64,000 nucleotides of DNA from Streptomyces rhizoryzae (GCF_023155275.1 NZ_JALMUV010000013.1:85260-149259), one strand, 5' to 3'. Positions 41,536 to 50,735 are shown, counted from the stretch's first letter. Numbers and translations: made by a program. Notes: a model not told the origin generated them from the sequence alone.

Positions 41536-42136
41536 GGACCGGGAGAGCCCCAGGGAGCGGCGGCCGCACGGCGCCTCGGCGCTGCGCGCGGGGGCCGCCA
41601 GGAACCGGCGCCGGGAATCCGAGCCGCGCTCGCGGGCCCGGCTGGACCAGCCGAGGGTGCCGCGCCGGTCGTTCTTCCCGGAGTACGACCCGGAGGCGTT
41701 CGGGCGGCTCTCCGAGAAGATCGCCCGCTTCCTGGGGACCGGCCGCTTCATCGTCTGGATGACGGTCACCATCATCCTGTGGATCGGCTGGAACATCTTC
41801 GCCCCCGGCCACCTGCGGTTCGACAGCTATCCGTTCATCTTCCTGACCCTGGCGCTCTCGCTCCAGGCGTCGTACGCGGCGCCGCTGATCCTGCTGGCGC
41901 AGAACCGCCAGGACAACCGCGACCGGATCACCCACGAGCAGGACCGCAAGCAGAACGAGCGCTCCATCGCCGACACCGAGTACCTGACCCGGGAGATCGC
42001 GGCGCTGCGGATGGGCCTGGGCGAGGTCGCCACCCGCGACTGGATCCGCTCCGAACTGGAGGACCTGCTGCGGGAGCTGGAACAGCGGCAGTCCGCCGGC
42101 GCGGAGCCCGCCGGGCGGGACGAACGCGAGCGCTGA
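41525..42136 (+). CDS. DUF1003 membrane protein
   Basis: 203 residues. Signature elements: SEKIARFLGTGRFIVWMTVTII, WNIFAPGHLRFDSYPFIFLTLALSLQASYAAPLILL and QNRQDNRDR, followed by a charged helical tail probably forming a coiled coil (ELEDLLRELEQRQ). Two membrane helices are evident. The function is unknown; the overlap with the CBS protein gene suggests coupled synthesis. Confidence 0.93.
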   Translation: MGAEDRESPRERRPHGASALRAGAARNRRRESEPRSRARLDQPRVPRRSFFPEYDPEAFGRLSEKIARFLGTGRFIVWMTVTIILWIGWNIFAPGHLRFDSYPFIFLTLALSLQASYAAPLILLAQNRQDNRDRITHEQDRKQNERSIADTEYLTREIAALRMGLGEVATRDWIRSELEDLLRELEQRQSAGAEPAGRDERER

Positions 42137-42186
42137 GCCCTCCCGCCGGGCCGCCGCCGGGCGCCGTGCCGCCCGGCCACCGCCCT

Positions 42187-42215
42187 TTGGGACGCGCTCG
42201 GCGCCGCCGTAGTAT
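42187..42215 (+). promoter_or_regulatory. Promoter TTGGGA-17-TAGTAT, leaderless mrp
   Basis: TTGGGA (42187-42192) and TAGTAT (42210-42215) are 17 bases apart. The ATG of mrp begins seven bases after the -10 box, so the transcript should begin at the start codon. This is the best core promoter in the window. Confidence 0.8.
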
Positions 42216-42222
42216 CGGTTCC

Positions 42223-43389
42223 ATGGCAACTGACACGCCCCGGCCCGCCGGCTCCGCGCCGAGCGAGGACGCGATCCGCGAAGCGCTCGCGACGGTGAAC
42301 GACCCCGAGATCCACCGGCCCATCACCGAACTGGGGATGGTCAAATCGGTGGAGATCGCCGCGGACGGCTCGGTGGCGGTCGTGGTCTACCTCACCGTCT
42401 CCGGCTGCCCGATGCGCGAGACGATCATCAGCAGCGTCCGCGAGGCCGTCGAGCGGGTGCCCGGTGTCACCCGCGCCGGGGTCGAGCTGGAGGTGATGAG
42501 CGACGAGCAGCGGCGGGAGCTGGCGGCGTCGCTGCGCGGCGGCACCGCCGAGCGGGAGATCCCCTTCGCCAAGCCCGGCTCGCTGACCCGGGTCTACGCG
42601 GTCGCCTCGGGCAAGGGCGGCGTCGGCAAGTCCTCGGTGACGGTCAACCTCGCCGCCGCGATGGCCGCCGACGGCCTCAAGGTGGGCGTGGTGGACGCCG
42701 ACATCTACGGCCACTCGGTGCCCCGGATGCTCGGTGCGGACGGCCGGCCCACCCAGGTCGAGAACATGATCATGCCGCCGTCGGCGAACGGCGTGAAGGT
42801 CATCTCGATCGGCATGTTCACGCCCGGCAACGCCCCGGTCGTCTGGCGCGGCCCGATGCTGCACCGCGCCCTCCAGCAGTTCCTCGCCGACGTCTACTGG
42901 GGCGACCTCGACGTCCTCCTGCTGGACCTGCCGCCCGGCACCGGCGACATCGCCATCTCCGTGGCCCAGCTCGTCCCGAACGCCGAGATCCTGGTGGTCA
43001 CCACCCCGCAGCAGGCCGCCGCCGAGGTCGCCGAGCGGGCCGGTTCGATCGCCGTGCAGACCCACCAGAAGATCGTCGGCGTGGTGGAGAACATGTCCGG
43101 GCTGCCCTGCCCGCACTGCGACGAGATGGTCGACGTGTTCGGCACCGGCGGCGGCGAGCGGGTCGCCGAGGGCCTGACGAGGACCACCGGCGCGCAGGTC
43201 CCGGTGCTCGGCGCGATCCCGATCGACGTCCGGCTCCGCGAGGGCGGCGACGAGGGCAAGCCGGTCGTGCTGACCGATCCGGACTCGCCGGCCGGTGCCG
43301 CGATCCGCGCCATCGCCGGCAAGCTGGGCGGCCGTCAGCGCGGTCTGGCGGGCATGTCGCTGGGGATCACCCCGCGCAACAAGTTCTGA
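42223..43389 (+). CDS. mrp: Mrp/ApbC/NBP35-type Fe-S cluster carrier ATPase
   Basis: 388 residues. An N-terminal MIP18/DUF59 domain (AIREALATVNDPEIHRPITEL, SGCPMRETI) is followed by a deviant Walker A ASGKGGVGKSS near residue 128, VDADIYGHSVPRML, LLDLPPGTGD and the cluster-binding CPHC near 295. It carries 4Fe-4S clusters to apoproteins. It has a leaderless-type promoter and a hairpin after the stop. The same gene lies in the sigE region of mycobacteria. Confidence 0.96.
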   Translation: MATDTPRPAGSAPSEDAIREALATVNDPEIHRPITELGMVKSVEIAADGSVAVVVYLTVSGCPMRETIISSVREAVERVPGVTRAGVELEVMSDEQRRELAASLRGGTAEREIPFAKPGSLTRVYAVASGKGGVGKSSVTVNLAAAMAADGLKVGVVDADIYGHSVPRMLGADGRPTQVENMIMPPSANGVKVISIGMFTPGNAPVVWRGPMLHRALQQFLADVYWGDLDVLLLDLPPGTGDIAISVAQLVPNAEILVVTTPQQAAAEVAERAGSIAVQTHQKIVGVVENMSGLPCPHCDEMVDVFGTGGGERVAEGLTRTTGAQVPVLGAIPIDVRLREGGDEGKPVVLTDPDSPAGAAIRAIAGKLGGRQRGLAGMSLGITPRNKF

Positions 43390-43430
43390 CCGCGGCACCG
43401 GGCCGCCGCGCCGGTCCCGTGACGCCACCG

Positions 43431-43457
43431 AAGGGCGGGCCCCAGGGGTCCGCCCTT
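43431..43457. terminator. Hairpin between mrp and a convergent gene
   Basis: AAGGGCGGGCCCC pairs with GGGGTCCGCCCTT (one G-U pair, tight loop), 40 bases after the mrp stop and followed by TTTGCC. Confidence 0.75.
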
Positions 43458-43505
43458 TGCCGTACGCCGCGTGCCGCGCGCCCGGACCGTCCCCCCGCCG
43501 GGCGC

Positions 43506-44153
43506 TCAGCCCCCGTACGTCCCCAGGTCCCCGATCACCGAGAAGCCCAGCCCGTAGGCGCTCATCCCGCGCCCGTAGGCGCCCAGCAGCACCCCGTCCG
43601 GGCCGTCGGCGCCGGAGGCCCCGGCGAGCACCCAGCCGTACTCGGACTCGCGGTAGCAGAACGGCGTCGGCACCCCGTCCACCGGGAGCATCAGCTCGCT
43701 CCAGCTCTCGCCGGTGAGGTCGTCGGCCAGCTCCCAGGCCAGCATGGTCTGCTGGTCCAGCCAGTCCTGGCGCAGCGAGCGGTCCATGCGGTTCGGCCAG
43801 GTGTGCGCCAGGAGGCCGGAGCCGGCCAGCCAGGCGGCCGTGGAGACCGAGGTGGCCTCCAGGACGCCGGTGCCGTCCCCGCTGCGCCGTACGGGGCGGC
43901 TGGCGACCGTCACCACCACCGCGAACCGCTCGTCCTCCGGGGACTCCGCCTTTATCGTCGGCTCCGTGCCGTGGCCGGTGGCGCCGTGCTCGACGGTGCC
44001 GTCGGCGGCCGTGCCGACCTGCATCAGCCAGCGCGGACCGGTGAACGCCTCGTCAAGGCCGTACCACGGGAACGCGGCCAGCAGATAGCCGTCGGCCTTC
44101 CGGCCCGTAGCGGCGGACGCCTCGTGGGCGGCGGTCCGACTCGTCGTCTCCAT
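43506..44153 (-). CDS. Conserved hypothetical protein
   Basis: 215 residues, soluble, without a recognised domain. Visible are YLLAAFPWYGLDEAFTGPRWL at the N-terminus, AWLAGSGLLAHTWPNRMDRSL and a Gly/Tyr-rich end GAYGRGMSAYGLGFSVIGDL. GAGGAGG lies ten bases before the ATG. It sits between the mrp and tatB ends in the region corresponding to the sigE cluster of mycobacteria. Confidence 0.82.
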   Translation of the reverse strand: METTSRTAAHEASAATGRKADGYLLAAFPWYGLDEAFTGPRWLMQVGTAADGTVEHGATGHGTEPTIKAESPEDERFAVVVTVASRPVRRSGDGTGVLEATSVSTAAWLAGSGLLAHTWPNRMDRSLRQDWLDQQTMLAWELADDLTGESWSELMLPVDGVPTPFCYRESEYGWVLAGASGADGPDGVLLGAYGRGMSAYGLGFSVIGDLGTYGG

Positions 44154-44270
44154 CTGCGCGGAGCCTCCTCGTTGCCCTGCGTCGTGGGCGGCCCGCCCCC
44201 CTCAGGCGACCTCACCCCGGACACCGGGAGCATAGCCAGTGGCGTCAACACAGCCGGGCATACGAGATAC

Positions 44271-44765
44271 TCAGGTCGCGTCGGCGTCGAAGGGCGGGGG
44301 CTCGCGGCGGGCGGCGTCGGTGCCCTTGGTGAACATGTCCGGGCGGCCGGCGGACGGGGACTCCTTGGACAGGCTCACCAGCGGCGTGCCGTTCACCCCG
44401 GCGGGGGCGGCCGCGGCGGACCGCGGTGCGGTGCTGTCCCGGACCGCCTCGGTGACCTCGGCCATCTCCTTCTTCAGGTCGAAGCCGTCGCGGATCTCGG
44501 CCAGCTCCCGCAGGCCGTACTCGTCCTTCTCCAGGACGTGCTTGCGGACGAAGTTCCGCGGCTTGAGGTCCTCGAACTCGAAGTCTTTGAACTCCGGGCC
44601 GAGCTCGTTGCGGATGTCCTCCTTGGCGCTGTCGGAGAAGGCCCTGATCTTGCGGATGACGGCGGAGACATCCTGGATGACCTTGGGCAGCTTCTCCGGC
44701 CCGAAGATGAGCACCGCGAGGACCACGATCGTCACCAGCTCTAGGGGTCCTATGTCGAAGAACAC
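44271..44765 (-). CDS. tatB: Sec-independent protein translocase TatB
   Basis: 164 residues. It opens with a membrane helix and the Tat hinge: FFDIGPLELVTIVVLAVLIFGPEKLPKV, followed by an amphipathic helix (IQDVSAVIRKIRAFSDSAKED) and a long charged tail. TatB works with TatC to receive twin-arginine proteins. The GTG at 44763-44765 has AAGGAG eight bases upstream. It is the last gene of the sigE-rseA-htrA-tatB series, 116 bases after htrA. Confidence 0.95.
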   Translation of the reverse strand: MFFDIGPLELVTIVVLAVLIFGPEKLPKVIQDVSAVIRKIRAFSDSAKEDIRNELGPEFKDFEFEDLKPRNFVRKHVLEKDEYGLRELAEIRDGFDLKKEMAEVTEAVRDSTAPRSAAAAPAGVNGTPLVSLSKESPSAGRPDMFTKGTDAARREPPPFDADAT

Positions 44766-44881
44766 CTTGCAGCTCCTTGGGGTATCCGCGGCCTTCGAGG
44801 GCCTTTGGGCCAGGCCGTCTCTCACCGTACCTGGCCCCGGGCACCGGGCGGGAGTCGCCCGTGCCAACACCGTGCAAACGA

Positions 44882-47629
44882 TCAATCCCGGCCGGAGGAA
44901 CCCAGCGTCAGCCGGACGGACCGCTCCGCGCCGTCCCGCTGGACCGTCAGTGTGAGGACGTCACCGGGCCGGTGGCTCCGGACCTTGATGATCAGTTCCT
45001 CACCGCTGTGCACCGGCGCACCGTCCACCCGGGTGATGACGTCGCCCGGCCGGAGGCCCGCCCGGGCACCCGGGCCGCCGGGGGTGACCGGCGCCTGCCC
45101 GCCCTTGCCGCCCTTGCCGCCCGCGCTGACCCGGGCACCGTCGCCGTCGTACTCCATCTCCAGCGTGACGCCGATCACCGGGTGGGTGGCGTGGCCGGTG
45201 TTGATCAGCTCCTCGGCGACCCGCTTGGCCTGGTTGACCGGTATGGCGAAACCGAGGCCGATGCTGCCGCCCTGGGCACCGCCGTCCGTTCCGCCGCTAC
45301 CGCTGTCGGCCGCCCGGATCGCGCTGTTGATGCCGATCACCCGGGCCCGGGCGTCCACCAGCGGTCCGCCCGAATTGCCGGGGTTGATGGGGGCGTCGGT
45401 CTGGAGCGCGTCGACGTACGACACATCGCTGCCGTCGCCCTTCTTGCCGCCCGCGGTGATCGGCCGCTGCTTGGCGCTGATGATCCCGGACGTGACGGTG
45501 TTGGCGAGGTCGTAGGGGGCGCCGATGGCCACCACCGGGTCGCCGACCTGCACCGCGTCCGAGTCGCCGAGGGTGAGCGGGTGCAGTCCGGTGACGCCCT
45601 GGACCTGCACCACCGCGAGGTCGTAGCCGCTGTCCTGGCCGACGACCCGGGCCCGGGCGGTCTGCCCGCCGCTGAACGTCACCGATATCTCGCCGCCGGT
45701 GCCGGCCGGTTCGACGACGTGGTTGTTGGTGAGGATGTGGCCCTGCCGGTCGAGTACGAAGCCGGTCCCGGTGCCCTGTTCGGCGTTGCCGCGGACGTGC
45801 AGGGTGACCACGCCGGGCAGCGCGGCCCGGGCGATCCCGGCGACGCTCTCCGGATTGCGGCCGCCCGCCTCGCCCGGCACCTGCGGCAGGCTGATGTCGT
45901 CGATACCGCCGTACCGCTCGATGTAGGCCCCGGCCACCCCGCCGGCTCCGCCGGCGAGCAGCGCCAGCGCCACCGCACCGGCCACCAGCGCCCCGCGCCG
46001 CTTCCGCCGCCGCGCCGGCCCCACCGGCCCCGCGGCCGGCGGCGCGCTCCACGGGTCGTACTGCTGCCAGGCCCCGGGCGCGGCGGGGAGGGGCGCGGGG
46101 GCGGGCACGTGCGCCGGGGCGGGGAGGGGGGCGGGCCCCGGCGCCGGGGCGGGCGCGCCGTAGGCCGTACCGACGGGGCCGGCGCCCGCGGCGGACGCCG
46201 ACGCGGGGCGCGGCCCCCCGTCGCCGGGGTGCGGGACGAAGCCGCCCCCGGCGGACTCGCCGGGTACGGACGGGACGGGTGCCGGGAGGGGGGCGTGCAC
46301 CGGGAGCGGGGCGTGCGCCGGGTGGGGGGCGGCCTGAGCGTGCGGCCGCCCGGCACCGGTGGCGGGGACCTCCGGGGGGAGGGGGCGTCCGGGCCCGTGC
46401 TCCGCGGCCGGTGCGTGGGGGCCGGGTGCGGGCGCGCCGCCCGGTGCACAGGGGCCGGGCGGGGCGGCCGCGGGGGTGTGGGCGGGGGCCGGGTGCCCGG
46501 CGTCCCTCGGGGTGTCCACGGACGGGACCGTTCCGCCCGGCGCCGCGCCGTTCCCGGCCGGCGGCAGCACCGTGCCGTGGGCAGGTGTCCCCACCGGCCG
46601 CTGGACGAGCGGCGCGGGCGCCCACGGCCCCGGCTCGCCGTACGGGGGCGTCCCGTAGGGGTCCTCGCCGTGCAGCGGCCGCGGCCGGGGAGCGGCGGCG
46701 GGCGCGGGTACTTCCGCGGCGGGGGTCGGGGTCGGGGTCTGGGTCGGGGCCGGGGCCGGGGTCGGGGTCGGGGTCGGAAGACCCTCCGCCGGGGCCTCCG
46801 TTGCCACCGGCTGCACGACCGTACGCGGGTCCACGGCAGCCGGGCCCGGCTGCGGCTCGGCCGCGGTGCCCGGCGAAACGGCGGAGGTGGGCCGCGGAGC
46901 GGCGGAGGTGGGCCGCGGCTCGGCCGGGGCGGGAGACGGAGACGGGGCGGGAGACGGGGCGTCAGCGCGTGGCGGGGTGCCGTCGGTTGCGGGGGTGCCG
47001 TCGGTGACGGAGGTGCCGTCCGTCGCGGGGGTGCGTCCGGCGGTCAGGACGCCTGCGGTTGCCGGAAGGCTTTCGGTCGACGAAAGGCCCTCAGTCGTGG
47101 GCACGCTTGCGGACGGCGGCACGCTTGCGGACGTGGACGTCACTGGGGACGCCCCGGCATCGGCATCGGCATCGGCATCAGCCCCCAACTCCGCCACCAC
47201 AGGCGGGAGTTCGCGCCGCACGGAAGCCGGTGGGCCCGCTGCGGGACGGCCATCGCCGCCCTCACCCTCGCCCTGGGCCCGGCTTTCGCCCTCGGCCCGG
47301 CCCTGGGGGAAGGGCCCGGCGCCGCGGGTACCGTCGGCCTCCACCGGACCGGCACCGGCGGGCCCGGCCGCCGCCGCAGCCGCCCCGTCCCGGGCCGCGG
47401 AAGCCTCCGACGGCTCCCCGCCCATCGGTCCGCCGTCCGTCGGCCCCCCGTCCGGCACTCCACCCCGCGCAGGCCGGGGCGGGCCGACGAGCCAGTCGCC
47501 CGAGGTGTCCGGGCCGGGTGCGGTCTCCGGCCCCGGGGGCGCGGCCTCGGCGGGCTGCCCGGGCCCGGGAGCCTGCTCCGGGCGGCTCCACCACTTCAGC
47601 TTGGGCCCGGCGGCCTTCGCGTCGTCCAT
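44882..47629 (-). CDS. htrA: HtrA/DegP-like membrane serine protease with PDZ domain
   Basis: 915 residues. The first 540 are Pro/Ala/Thr-rich and disordered, with DNA-level repeats, followed by one membrane helix (GALVAGAVALALLAGGAGGV) near 545-570. The trypsin-like domain has His in NNHVVEPA near 637, Asp in GYDLAVVQV near 669 and Ser in NPGNSGGPLVD near 751. A PDZ domain closes the protein (GLRPGDVITRVDGAPVHSGEEL). It is an envelope quality-control protease, and in mycobacteria it is functionally linked to RseA/SigE. GGGGAG precedes the ATG. Confidence 0.93.
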   Translation of the reverse strand: MDDAKAAGPKLKWWSRPEQAPGPGQPAEAAPPGPETAPGPDTSGDWLVGPPRPARGGVPDGGPTDGGPMGGEPSEASAARDGAAAAAAGPAGAGPVEADGTRGAGPFPQGRAEGESRAQGEGEGGDGRPAAGPPASVRRELPPVVAELGADADADADAGASPVTSTSASVPPSASVPTTEGLSSTESLPATAGVLTAGRTPATDGTSVTDGTPATDGTPPRADAPSPAPSPSPAPAEPRPTSAAPRPTSAVSPGTAAEPQPGPAAVDPRTVVQPVATEAPAEGLPTPTPTPAPAPTQTPTPTPAAEVPAPAAAPRPRPLHGEDPYGTPPYGEPGPWAPAPLVQRPVGTPAHGTVLPPAGNGAAPGGTVPSVDTPRDAGHPAPAHTPAAAPPGPCAPGGAPAPGPHAPAAEHGPGRPLPPEVPATGAGRPHAQAAPHPAHAPLPVHAPLPAPVPSVPGESAGGGFVPHPGDGGPRPASASAAGAGPVGTAYGAPAPAPGPAPLPAPAHVPAPAPLPAAPGAWQQYDPWSAPPAAGPVGPARRRKRRGALVAGAVALALLAGGAGGVAGAYIERYGGIDDISLPQVPGEAGGRNPESVAGIARAALPGVVTLHVRGNAEQGTGTGFVLDRQGHILTNNHVVEPAGTGGEISVTFSGGQTARARVVGQDSGYDLAVVQVQGVTGLHPLTLGDSDAVQVGDPVVAIGAPYDLANTVTSGIISAKQRPITAGGKKGDGSDVSYVDALQTDAPINPGNSGGPLVDARARVIGINSAIRAADSGSGGTDGGAQGGSIGLGFAIPVNQAKRVAEELINTGHATHPVIGVTLEMEYDGDGARVSAGGKGGKGGQAPVTPGGPGARAGLRPGDVITRVDGAPVHSGEELIIKVRSHRPGDVLTLTVQRDGAERSVRLTLGSSGRD
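46722..46786. repeat. GGGGTC-type hexamer repeat in htrA
   Basis: About nine units of GGGGTC or GGGGCC, read on the minus strand as PTPTPTPAPAP. It lies in the disordered N-terminal part. Confidence 0.85.
46975..47040. repeat. 18/15-bp GGTGCCGTC repeat in htrA
   Basis: Four units around GGGGTGCCGTCGGT encode repeating TPATDGT/TSVTDGT motifs in the N-terminal region. Confidence 0.75.
47156..47184. repeat. CATCGG hexamer repeat in htrA
   Basis: Four to five copies of GGCATC encode an Ala-Asp run (ADADADADAG) in the N-terminal region of HtrA. Confidence 0.85.
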
Positions 47630-47778
47630 GTTCTCCCCAACAATTCGCCCGCGGCCGTTGCGCGGGCCACCACCCTGGGCCCGTCCGGCGACAGACCCGC
47701 GCGGTACGCGCCCCGGGCAGGGGTGCGCCGCCCGAGAAGGGATTCAACCAGTTCCGGGCGGCGGTGCGCAGAGGCCGG

Positions 47779-48717
47779 TCAGCGGGAGGCGGAAGCGGGC
47801 CCTCCACCGGCGGCCGGGGAGCCGACCAGCGGCCGCATGGGCTCCAGCGGCGGCAGCGGCGGCGGGGTCCGGTGCACCGGGGCGTTGCCGCTCGCGCCGG
47901 TGAGCGGGGAGAAGCGGTACTCCACCGCCGGCCCGGTCGCGGCTATCAGGGGCGAGAGCCCGAACCGGCCGGGCAGCGGGCTGAAGGCCGGTACCGCGTC
48001 CGAGGGTCGGCGCTCCTGCGGGGCGAACAGCGACATGGGGCTGGGCGCGGGCGCACCCGTGGGGTCCCCGGCGGTCGGCCAGGCACCCGGGCGCGGCTGG
48101 CGGGTGGCCGGTACCTCCCCGCCGGCGAGCCCGAGCACACCGGCCGCGGGGTTGACGCTGAGCGGGGTGACGGCCGGGCCGCTGCCCTCGGCGCGCGGGC
48201 CGGGCGCGTCGACGGCCGCCTCCAGCGGGAGCGCGCCACCGAGCGCGAACGCCGCCAGCGAGACGGCCCCGGCCGCGGCGAACGCAAGCCGGCGCCGCTG
48301 CGGGGCGCGCTCCGGCTCGGCGGCCCGGAAGCCGCGCGCCCGCGGCTGCGCGGGGACGCCCGCCATCGCGGGACCGAGGTGGTGCGGGGAGGGGACGTAG
48401 CCGAAACCGCCGGCCGGACCGAACTCGCCGCGGCCGAACGTGCCCTCGCCGAGCCGGCTGCCGGGGCCGCCGGCCTCGCCGCCGGGCAGCTGCTGGAGGC
48501 GCGCCAGCAGTCCCTCGGAGGGCCCGGGGGACAGCGCTTGCGCGAACACGCTCTTCAGCCGACGCTGCGCATCGGCCTCCGCCTTGCACTTTCCGCAGGT
48601 CGCCAGGTGCGCCAGCACCCGCTCCCGTGCGTCATGCCCCAGTTCACCATCGACCAGGGCCGCGAGGCGGTCGCCGAGATGCTGCTCGGCGGGGGACGGA
48701 CCGCCGGTGGCGCTCAC
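47779..48717 (-). CDS. rseA: Anti-sigma factor RseA-like (zinc-binding ZAS)
   Basis: 312 residues. The ZAS motif H37-x3-C41-x2-C44 is intact in [11 protein letters not shown] hydrophobic segment at about 143-165 may anchor it, and the remaining C-terminal part is Pro/Gly-rich. It should hold SigE inactive until stress. The GTG at 48715-48717 overlaps the sigE stop by three bases (GTGA), coupling the pair. Compared with mycobacterial RseA (about 154 residues) it has a long C-terminal extension. Confidence 0.92.
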   Translation of the reverse strand: MSATGGPSPAEQHLGDRLAALVDGELGHDARERVLAHLATCGKCKAEADAQRRLKSVFAQALSPGPSEGLLARLQQLPGGEAGGPGSRLGEGTFGRGEFGPAGGFGYVPSPHHLGPAMAGVPAQPRARGFRAAEPERAPQRRRLAFAAAGAVSLAAFALGGALPLEAAVDAPGPRAEGSGPAVTPLSVNPAAGVLGLAGGEVPATRQPRPGAWPTAGDPTGAPAPSPMSLFAPQERRPSDAVPAFSPLPGRFGLSPLIAATGPAVEYRFSPLTGASGNAPVHRTPPPLPPLEPMRPLVGSPAAGGGPASASR

Positions 48718-49523
48718 GCGATTCCGACCTCCCTACTGGGCACCACGCTCAGCGCACGCCGCTCCTTGCGCTCCTCGGCCCGCGCCTCGGGGGAGCGGTG
48801 CTTGAGCGCCTTGCGCAGGTGCGACCGGCCCCGGTGGATCCGGCTGCGCACCGTGCCGAGCTTGACGCCGAGCGTCGCGGCGATCTCCTCGTACGACAGG
48901 CCCTCGATGTCGCAGAGCACCACGGCGGCCCGGAACTCCGGCGCGAGGGTGTCCAGCGCGTGCTGCACATCGGCGTCGAAGTGGGTGTCGTCGAACTGCT
49001 GCTGCGGGGCGGGCTCCCGGCTGGGGAGCTTCTCCGCCGCGTCGTCGCCGAGCGCGTCGAAGCGGATGCGCTGGCGGCGGCGGACCATGTCCAGGAAGAG
49101 GTTGGTCGTGATGCGGTGCAGCCAGCCCTCGAAGGTGCCGGGGGTGTACGACGACAGCGAGCGGAAGACGCGGACGAACACCTCCTGCGTGAGGTCCTCG
49201 GCGTCGTGCTGATTGCCGGTGAGGCGGTAGGCGAGGCGGTAGACCCGTGCACTGTGGGTGCTGACGATCTCCTCCCAGGTGGGCGGAGTCCACGCCTGCG
49301 CGTCCGCGTCTGCGGCGAAGGTCGCGGTGGGCGCGTCGGCGACGGGGGCCCCTCCCCTGGCCTTGGGGCCGTACGGGCGGAAACGGTCAGCGGTGTTGGT
49401 CACGGATTTCGGCCTGGCGAACGACCTTCGCAAGCGCCTGCGCACCCTTCGGTCACCCGCCGCAGCCGCACCTCCCCTGGTGGCTCTGGTGGCTCTGGTG
49501 GTGTCCAGTAGAGCCCCTACCAT
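48714..49523 (-). CDS. sigE: ECF RNA polymerase sigma factor SigE
   Basis: 269 residues. Region 2 is clear in [40 protein letters not shown] and region 4 in [44 protein letters not shown]. It directs envelope-stress transcription, with the downstream anti-sigma factor and HtrA. The ATG at 49521-49523 has GAGGTGGAT in front; a GTG at 49401-49403 (VTNTADRF) would give a shorter form, and multiple starts are known for mycobacterial SigE. The N-terminal 60 residues are Arg/Ala-rich. Confidence 0.95.
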   Translation of the reverse strand: MVGALLDTTRATRATRGGAAAAGDRRVRRRLRRSFARPKSVTNTADRFRPYGPKARGGAPVADAPTATFAADADAQAWTPPTWEEIVSTHSARVYRLAYRLTGNQHDAEDLTQEVFVRVFRSLSSYTPGTFEGWLHRITTNLFLDMVRRRQRIRFDALGDDAAEKLPSREPAPQQQFDDTHFDADVQHALDTLAPEFRAAVVLCDIEGLSYEEIAATLGVKLGTVRSRIHRGRSHLRKALKHRSPEARAEERKERRALSVVPSREVGIA

Positions 49524-49711
49524 ATCCACCTCGCCCGTTAGCTCCGGATAAGCAGTTTTGACCAGCATTTGGTGCGGCGTCTCTTCTCGCCGCGCCCGCG
49601 GCACGGCCTCTTGCGCGGTATCCACCGGTGCGTCCCCCCGTCTCTCCCCCTGCTCTCTCCTAACGCCCGGTCCCATCTGCGGGTTCCCGTGCGCAGCGGC
49701 TACAGTCACGG

Positions 49712-50395
49712 TTGCGTCAACTACGGGGACAGGAGAGGGCCATTACCGGCAACCGGCAGACGAACTTGGCATTCGCCGAGGCGTACGGCGCCGGGACCAT
49801 CGACGACGCCGCCCACGCCGCCCTGAGCTGGTCCCGCGACCGCGCCCGGGAGGCCGGGGTCCGCGCCGTGACGGCCGCCACCGGCGCGGCCCTGCGGATG
49901 CTCGCGGCCACCGCGGACGCCAAGGCGGTCGCCGAGATCGGCACCGGCACCGGGGTGTCCGGCATCTACCTCCTGCACGGCATGCGCCCGGACGGCGTGC
50001 TGACCACCGTGGACCTCGAACCGGAACGGCAGGCGTTCGCCAAGCAGGCGTTCCGCGCCGCGGGCTTCGCCGGCAACCGCGCCCGCTTCATCCCCGGACG
50101 GGCCCTGGACGTCCTGCCCCGCCTCGCGGACGGCGGCTACGACCTGGTCTTCTGCGACGGCGATCTCCTGGAGTACCTGGAGTACCTCGCTGAATCGTTG
50201 CGGCTGCTGCGCCCCGGCGGCCTGGTCTGCTTCCAGGGCGTCTTCGCCGACGGCCGGACGGTGGACTCCGCGGAGCAGCCGGCCGAGGTGCTGCGGGTGC
50301 GCGAGCTGCTGCGCGCGATACGGGAGAGCAGCGCGCTGGTACCGGCCCTGCTGCCGGTCGGCGACGGGCTGCTCTGCGCGGTCAAGCGCGGCTGA
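49712..50395 (+). CDS. O-methyltransferase (SAM-dependent, class I)
   Basis: About 217-227 residues. The SAM-binding motif [19 protein letters not shown] and the acidic [17 protein letters not shown] are followed by [16 protein letters not shown], typical of the O-methyltransferase 3 (CCoAMT-like) family. The substrate is unknown; the divergent sigE position is the same as in mycobacteria (Rv1220c). The coordinates use the TTG at 49712, which has no ribosome binding site; an ideal AGGAG (49731-49735) lies six bases before an in-frame ATT at 49742, so the true start may be ATT. Confidence 0.93.
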   Translation: MRQLRGQERAITGNRQTNLAFAEAYGAGTIDDAAHAALSWSRDRAREAGVRAVTAATGAALRMLAATADAKAVAEIGTGTGVSGIYLLHGMRPDGVLTTVDLEPERQAFAKQAFRAAGFAGNRARFIPGRALDVLPRLADGGYDLVFCDGDLLEYLEYLAESLRLLRPGGLVCFQGVFADGRTVDSAEQPAEVLRVRELLRAIRESSALVPALLPVGDGLLCAVKRG

Positions 50396-50451
50396 GCCCC
50401 GCCCCGCGGGCGCCCCGCGGTCCCCTCTGCTGCCCTGTCCTGCACGCGAAA

Positions 50452-50502
50452 CGGCCCCGGCACGCGGCGCGCCGTATCGTGGCGTGCCGCGTGCCGGGGC
50501 CG
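50452..50502. terminator. 17-bp perfect hairpin between convergent genes
   Basis: CGGCCCCGGCACGCGGC (50452-50468) pairs with 50486-50502; the loop can extend the stem further. It separates the methyltransferase from DUF3117. Confidence 0.88.
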
Positions 50503-50567
50503 GGGTGTCCGGCTGGAGGTACCGGGGCTGGAGTCCCCGGAGAACCGCAGCGGTGTCTCCGCCCTCG

Positions 50568-50735
50568 TCAGACGGTGACCTTCTCCAGAGCCTCACCCAG
50601 GGCCTTGGCCTCGTCGGGGGTCAGCTCGACGACGAGCCGACCGCCGCCTTCGAGCGGAACGCGCATGACGATGCCCCGCCCCTCCTTGGTCACCTCGAGC
50701 GGGCCGTCGCCCGTCCGCGGCTTCATGGCCGCCAT
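50568..50735 (-). CDS. DUF3117 family protein (short gene)
   Basis: A 55-residue protein that begins MAAMKPRTGDGPLEVTKEGR, continues IVMRVPLEGGGRLVVELTP and ends EALEKVTV, which is the complete and highly conserved actinobacterial DUF3117 (Rv1211 in M. tuberculosis). Function unknown. GGAAGGGG lies seven bases before the ATG at 50733-50735. Confidence 0.95.
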   Translation of the reverse strand: MAAMKPRTGDGPLEVTKEGRGIVMRVPLEGGGRLVVELTPDEAKALGEALEKVTV

